Positions 60,483 through 64,000 of a stretch of DNA of 64,000 bases are shown piece by piece. The notes beneath the pieces are model-generated. The model searched no databases, was not told the DNA's origin, and saw only the letters and a list, made by a program, of their open reading frames with translations. Location: assembly GCF_000621165.1 (NCBI RefSeq), contig NZ_JHZA01000016.1, forward strand, positions 94,002 to 158,001, in the 5' to 3' direction. The stretch comes from Enterovibrio calviensis DSM 14347 (GTDB taxonomy: Bacteria > Pseudomonadota > Gammaproteobacteria > Enterobacterales > Vibrionaceae). Position numbers and translations under genes: made by a program. The stretch's first letter is position 1. Each line of letters opens with the position of its first letter.

Positions 60483-63056
60483 ATGTTAAAACGCGTTTTA
60501 CTCGCCACGGCAATTTCTGGTGCATTGGCATCACCAAGCTATGCCATTTCTTCGCAAGCATTATCACAATTGGGAGATGGCATTGATCTGACATACGCGG
60601 TTTTAGACAACCAACAGAACGAATGGCGTACATTTAAAGGCCAAATCACGTTACAAAACACCAGTTCAGTCGCGCTGCCTGCTTCAGGTTGGTCTATCTA
60701 CTTCAGCCATATTCGCATGATGCAGCCACTGGCAAATAATGATTTGACCGTCAGTCACGTGAATGGCGATATTTTTAAAATAGAGCCGACAGAGAACTTC
60801 AAAGCCTTAGAAGCAGGAAAAACACTAACCATCGAGTTTGAATCAGAGTTTTGGCAGATAGCGAAAACCGACATCATGCCTAACTGGTACTTAGTGTCTG
60901 ATAGCGGCGAGACTGCCTTAATTGAAAGCACAAGTAATAGTATTGATGGTGAAGTTCCAACAAAACCCGGTGAGGAGCTCCCCTTCGTTTCAGATTTTGA
61001 CAACGAACTGAAGTGGAAGCGCTATGGTGGCAGCATAACGGATTTTTACGACCCATTTACCGCGGCTAATCGTTACGCAAAAAACAGCGACCTAAACAAA
61101 TTAGAAAACGTAAAAGGGGTCATTCCTACACCAGCCTCTATTGTCTTGGGTGACGGCGACGTTGCCATCGACCCTTCTTGGGTGGTGGTTTTTGACAATG
61201 GTTACCAACATCAAGCCGAATTTATCGCTAAGCAGTTTGGGCTAACTGCTGTGCCTTGGACACCTAACCAATCTAAAGTCATTCGCGTTGGATGGGGACA
61301 GGTCAACATTGATGGTAAACCAAAGTGGGAGGAAGCATACAGTCTTACAGTGTCGCCCTCCGCAGAGAAAATCAACATTGATGCCGTCGATCAAGCAGGT
61401 GCATTGTATGCCGCTCAATCACTTCTTCAGTTAACAGAAGGCAATATCATCCCCGAGGTAAATATCTCTGACGCACCACGTTTCGCTTACCGCGGGCTTT
61501 CAATTGATGCTGCGCGAAACTTTAGAACCAAAGACTCAATTCTAGAGCTGATTGACCAAATGTCGGCTGTAAAACTCAACAAACTGCACCTTCGCCTTAG
61601 CGACGATGAAGCGTGGCGTATCGAAATCCCAGCCTTGCCTGAATTAGCCACCGTTGGCTCTCAGCGTTGCCATGATCTCAGCGAAACAGCATGTGTGCTC
61701 CCTTTCCTTGGCGCAGGTCCAGACGGTACAGCCGAATCAAACGGTTATTACACCCAAGCTGACTACAAAGAGATTCTTGAAGCGGCTAACGCTCTGAACA
61801 TCGAAGTCATTCCAGAAGTAGACATGCCAGGCCATGCACACGCAGCCATTAAAGCCATGGAAGCTCGCTATGAGAGACTCGCGGCAGAAGGCGATATGAC
61901 AGCAGCCAATGAGTACCTATTGAGCGATCCGGATGACACCACTGAATACCTTTCAGTTCAGATGTTTACCGACAATGCAATGAACGTTTGTATGGATTCA
62001 ACCTACAACTTTGTTGATACCGTCGTGAGTTCACTGATTCAGCTTCATCAAGATATTCAGCCGCTGAAAACATTCCACTTCGGCGGTGATGAAATTGCAG
62101 GTGCTTGGACAGATTCACCAATTTGTCAGTCGTTCCTAGCAAACAATAGCGCAGGCATTACAACAGTAGATGAGCTCAGCCAGTACTTTGTCGAACGAAT
62201 CTCTGCAATCACCGCCAACCACAATCTAAATCTAGGTGGGTGGGAAGATGGCTTGATGCATAACAACGTTGTTTACCCACGTGGCGAGCTTGCCAACACA
62301 AAAGTCAGTGGCAATGCGTGGCAAAATATTTGGGAATGGGGCGTAGCCGATCGCGCCTTTAACCTAGCGAACAATGGCTATGGTGTAGTTTACAACCAAG
62401 CGACGCATTTCTATTTCGATCACCCTTATGAGCCGGATCCAGAAGAGCGCGGCTACTACTGGGCTCCTCGCTTTACCGATACACGTAAATCATTTGGCTT
62501 CATGCCTGACGATCTATACGCAAATGCTGACTTTACCCGTGCTGGGGCCCCGATCACTAAAGAAGAAGTGTTAAATGCAGCAAGTGTAAAAACGCTAGAG
62601 CGTCCTGAAAACGTGCTTGGTCTTCAGGGCTCAGTATGGACTGAAACCATTCGTACCGAAGCGCAATTTGAAGGAATGACCTTCCCACGCGCAATCGCTT
62701 TGGCTGAGCGTGCTTGGCACACAGCGTCCTGGGAAGCGCATGATGCGAACGGAAAGCTGGTTGATGATGCAGCCCGCGCAGCAGACTACAACACGTTTGC
62801 AAATCTAGTGGCGAAAAAAGTCATGCCGAACCTTGAAGCGAATGGCATTGCTTTTAACCTGCCGGTTCCTGGTGGGATCATTGATGGTGGTGTACTGAAA
62901 GCAAACAGTGCTTTCCCTGGCCTCATGATCGAATACTCTGTAGACAATGGTCAAAGTTGGGAGATCTATAACGCGGCTCAAGCGCCGTCTGTCTCCAACG
63001 CATTGATCCGCACAGTATCCGGTGAAAGATCTAGCCGAGTATCGATAGTTAAGTAA
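60483..63056 (+). CDS. Periplasmic/secreted chitobiase (GH20 beta-N-acetylglucosaminidase)
   Basis: An 857-aa chitobiase. The signal peptide is MLKRVLLATAISGALASPSYA. A CHB_HEX carbohydrate-binding domain (about 25-150), GH20b (about 205-325) and the catalytic barrel follow. Asp536-Glu537 in FHFGGDEIAGAW correspond to the Serratia chitobiase pair 539-540. A C-terminal Ig-like domain (about 785-857) completes the usual chitobiase plan. There is no lipobox. It cleaves chitobiose or longer oligosaccharides to GlcNAc outside the inner membrane. The start at 60483 follows AAGGAG by 7 nt; an upstream ATG at 60459 is rejected. Confidence 0.94.
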   Translation: MLKRVLLATAISGALASPSYAISSQALSQLGDGIDLTYAVLDNQQNEWRTFKGQITLQNTSSVALPASGWSIYFSHIRMMQPLANNDLTVSHVNGDIFKIEPTENFKALEAGKTLTIEFESEFWQIAKTDIMPNWYLVSDSGETALIESTSNSIDGEVPTKPGEELPFVSDFDNELKWKRYGGSITDFYDPFTAANRYAKNSDLNKLENVKGVIPTPASIVLGDGDVAIDPSWVVVFDNGYQHQAEFIAKQFGLTAVPWTPNQSKVIRVGWGQVNIDGKPKWEEAYSLTVSPSAEKINIDAVDQAGALYAAQSLLQLTEGNIIPEVNISDAPRFAYRGLSIDAARNFRTKDSILELIDQMSAVKLNKLHLRLSDDEAWRIEIPALPELATVGSQRCHDLSETACVLPFLGAGPDGTAESNGYYTQADYKEILEAANALNIEVIPEVDMPGHAHAAIKAMEARYERLAAEGDMTAANEYLLSDPDDTTEYLSVQMFTDNAMNVCMDSTYNFVDTVVSSLIQLHQDIQPLKTFHFGGDEIAGAWTDSPICQSFLANNSAGITTVDELSQYFVERISAITANHNLNLGGWEDGLMHNNVVYPRGELANTKVSGNAWQNIWEWGVADRAFNLANNGYGVVYNQATHFYFDHPYEPDPEERGYYWAPRFTDTRKSFGFMPDDLYANADFTRAGAPITKEEVLNAASVKTLERPENVLGLQGSVWTETIRTEAQFEGMTFPRAIALAERAWHTASWEAHDANGKLVDDAARAADYNTFANLVAKKVMPNLEANGIAFNLPVPGGIIDGGVLKANSAFPGLMIEYSVDNGQSWEIYNAAQAPSVSNALIRTVSGERSSRVSIVK

Positions 63057-63075
63057 AAAAAGAAATCAAGCGTTT

Positions 63076-63103
63076 AAAGCCCTAATCATATGATTAGGGC
63101 TTT
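63076..63103. terminator. Palindromic terminator after the chitobiase gene
   Basis: AAAGCCCTAATCAT/ATGATTAGGGCTTT is a perfect 14-bp inverted repeat with only a short T-run. Confidence 0.75.
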
Positions 63104-63206
63104 CATCTAGATTCAAGTTGGTAAACAGACAAAGTATTTGAGTATGTCGATGCGATGCCCACCTATTCACCACCCCAAAATACTATTTTTGGGCTGCTGG
63201 AAGCAC

Positions 63207-63497
63207 TCATTTAACCAATAAGCACTCTCGTAAAGTGTTATCGCCCCATACCAACATGGCTTCATCAGCTTTGGTATAAAGCCCAAATTGCTTATCTTCA
63301 GACTCCCATTGCGCGCCGGACGCAGATCGAATCCGCGGAAGAGTTAACTCGTCATCATTAAAACGTACAACTGCCGAGTCTGACGTCACCATGGCATCAA
63401 AGGTTTGCTCTCCTTCACATACATACTGATGTGGTAGAGATGTACTGCACGCGGCTATAAAAAACGAAGCTAACAAGACACTGAACAGTTTCTTCAT
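63207..63497 (-). CDS. MliC-family lysozyme-inhibitor lipoprotein
   Basis: A 96-aa protein with a lipobox ending at Cys17 (FFIAAC|STS). The MliC pattern follows: YVCEGEQTFDAMV, LTLPRIRSASGAQWESEDKQFGLYTKADEAMLVW and a C-terminal Cys (LRECLLVK). The two remaining cysteines probably form the family disulfide. MliC proteins inhibit c-type lysozyme at the outer membrane. An inverted repeat CCCCAAAAT/ATTTTTGGG at 63173-63193 may terminate it. Confidence 0.86.
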   Translation of the reverse strand: MKKLFSVLLASFFIAACSTSLPHQYVCEGEQTFDAMVTSDSAVVRFNDDELTLPRIRSASGAQWESEDKQFGLYTKADEAMLVWGDNTLRECLLVK

Positions 63498-63680
63498 ATA
63501 ACCCCCTCAAAATTGATTTCATCGATATCATTTCACGCAACTCAATAGTTGGCTGTCTGAGTGATCACATAGCGAGCAACTTTACAGAATAGAATATCAA
63601 AAACAGACAGTTATATTGATTCAGTAAATAAGCAAACCAGATCAGATTCGTTCAGAAGGGATTAATTTAACGCAAATGCA

Positions 63681-63712
63681 AAAAAGCCCTGACCGTCAGG
63701 TCAGGGCTTTTT
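63681..63712 (-). terminator. Intrinsic terminator of the rRNA operon
   Basis: AAAAAGCCCTGAC (63681-63693) pairs with GTCAGGGCTTTTT (63700-63712) around a 6-nt loop. On the minus strand it lies about 47 nt after the 5S 3' end. Confidence 0.92.
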
Positions 63713-63723
63713 GTTTTTTTGCC

Positions 63724-63748
63724 TTCATCTTTTTCTGAAAAAGATGAA
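63724..63748 (-). other. Perfect hairpin between 5S rRNA and the operon terminator
   Basis: TTCATCTTTTT/AAAAAGATGAA, 11-bp arms with a CTG loop. It may be a processing site or a weak first terminator. Confidence 0.55.
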
Positions 63749-63758
63749 AACGAATTTG

Positions 63759-63878
63759 AAGCCTGGCGATGTCCTACTCTCACATGGGGAGACCCCACAC
63801 TACCATCGGCGCTGTTACGTTTCACTACTGAGTTCGGCATGGAATCAGGTGGGTCCATAACGCTATGGTCGCCAAGCA
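63759..63878 (-). rRNA. rrf: 5S ribosomal RNA
   Basis: The minus strand reads TGCTTGGCGACCATAGCG at the 5' end and contains CCACCTGATTCCATGCCG, then AACTCAGTAGTGAAACG, then GCGCCGATGGTAGTGTGGGG, and ends CATCGCCAGGCTT. This is about 120 nt with a standard helix I closing pair. It is very close to known Vibrio 5S sequences. Confidence 0.96.
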
Positions 63879-64000
63879 AATTTTGTTGTGTTTCCCGCAT
63901 CCGCGAAAAACTAAAATCTGGGAAAATTCTGACTAGCTTCTCTTACACACATTCAATGTTCTTATCTGAGTCCGCTAAAACCCCTTGGGTGTTGTATGGT
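63879..64000 (-). other. 23S-5S intergenic spacer of the rRNA operon
   Basis: The minus-strand sequence begins ACCATACAACACCCAAGG, the usual Vibrio sequence directly after the 3' end of 23S rRNA, and continues to the 5S gene without a tRNA. The 23S gene itself starts at or just beyond the right edge of the window. Confidence 0.8.

Overview
The window is chromosomal DNA from a Vibrio (Vibrionaceae, Gammaproteobacteria). Evidence: an arcA/arcB pair next to two tandem glutamate synthase operons, a ChiS chitin sensor followed by the complete chitobiose (chb) operon, a VexEF-type RND pump beside tyrS and a ShyC-like endopeptidase, and a Vibrio-type 5S rRNA. The species cannot be fixed from the sequence. 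Almost everything is ordinary conserved chromosome. No insertion sequence, prophage, integron, CRISPR array or tRNA gene was recognised.

Layout. 1-793 (minus): 5' part of thrA with its Thr/Ile-rich leader peptide and attenuator. 1-3.97 kb: aceK, a small outer-membrane-like protein and an RraA-family protein. 4.7-11 kb: arcA converges on arcB across an 8-bp tandem repeat, followed by a PAS-GGDEF diguanylate cyclase and radical SAM protein YhcC. 11.3-23.8 kb: two complete NADPH glutamate synthase operons of different subtypes; the first has a structured leader and a 14-codon upstream ORF overlapping gltB. 23.9-27.3 kb: mtnN-cobD-btuF (SAH/MTA recycling and cobalamin salvage) and a TRIC-type channel. 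27.3-29.4 kb: an accessory-looking three-gene unit (VOC protein, questin-oxidase-like protein, flavodoxin). 29.4-41.2 kb: tyrS, a ShyC-like M23 peptidase, vexF-vexE, erpA, hemL, a possible 35-41 aa membrane protein, an AI-2E/PerM-family protein and rsmC. 41.4-63.1 kb: chitin region. 63.2-64.0 kb: MliC-like lipoprotein, then the 3' end of an rRNA operon on the minus strand (23S-5S spacer, 5S, terminator).

How the genes work together. The chitin block is a full pathway. A periplasmic GH20 chitobiase can cleave oligosaccharides outside the inner membrane. The binding protein Cbp delivers (GlcNAc)2 to a four-subunit Dpp-type ABC importer, and Cbp is known in V. cholerae to control ChiS. Inside the cell a GH94 chitobiose phosphorylase, a GH20 hexosaminidase, a GH9 exo-glucosaminidase, a glucosamine kinase and a phosphohexomutase convert the dimers to hexosamine phosphates. 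ArcAB supplies redox control, glutamate synthases supply nitrogen assimilation, and thrA feeds Thr/Met synthesis.

Most interesting non-routine signals: the uORF and hairpin chain before the first gltB; loss of the second redox cysteine in ArcB (position 241 is Tyr); repeated AACGT elements upstream of cbp, one 10-mer of which recurs upstream of chiS; two simple-sequence repeat tracts at the ends of regulator genes; the three-gene oxidase unit at what looks from memory like a rearrangement junction; and the small ORF opposite hemL. No clear wholly new multi-gene system is visible. The 27.3-29.4 kb unit is the nearest candidate.
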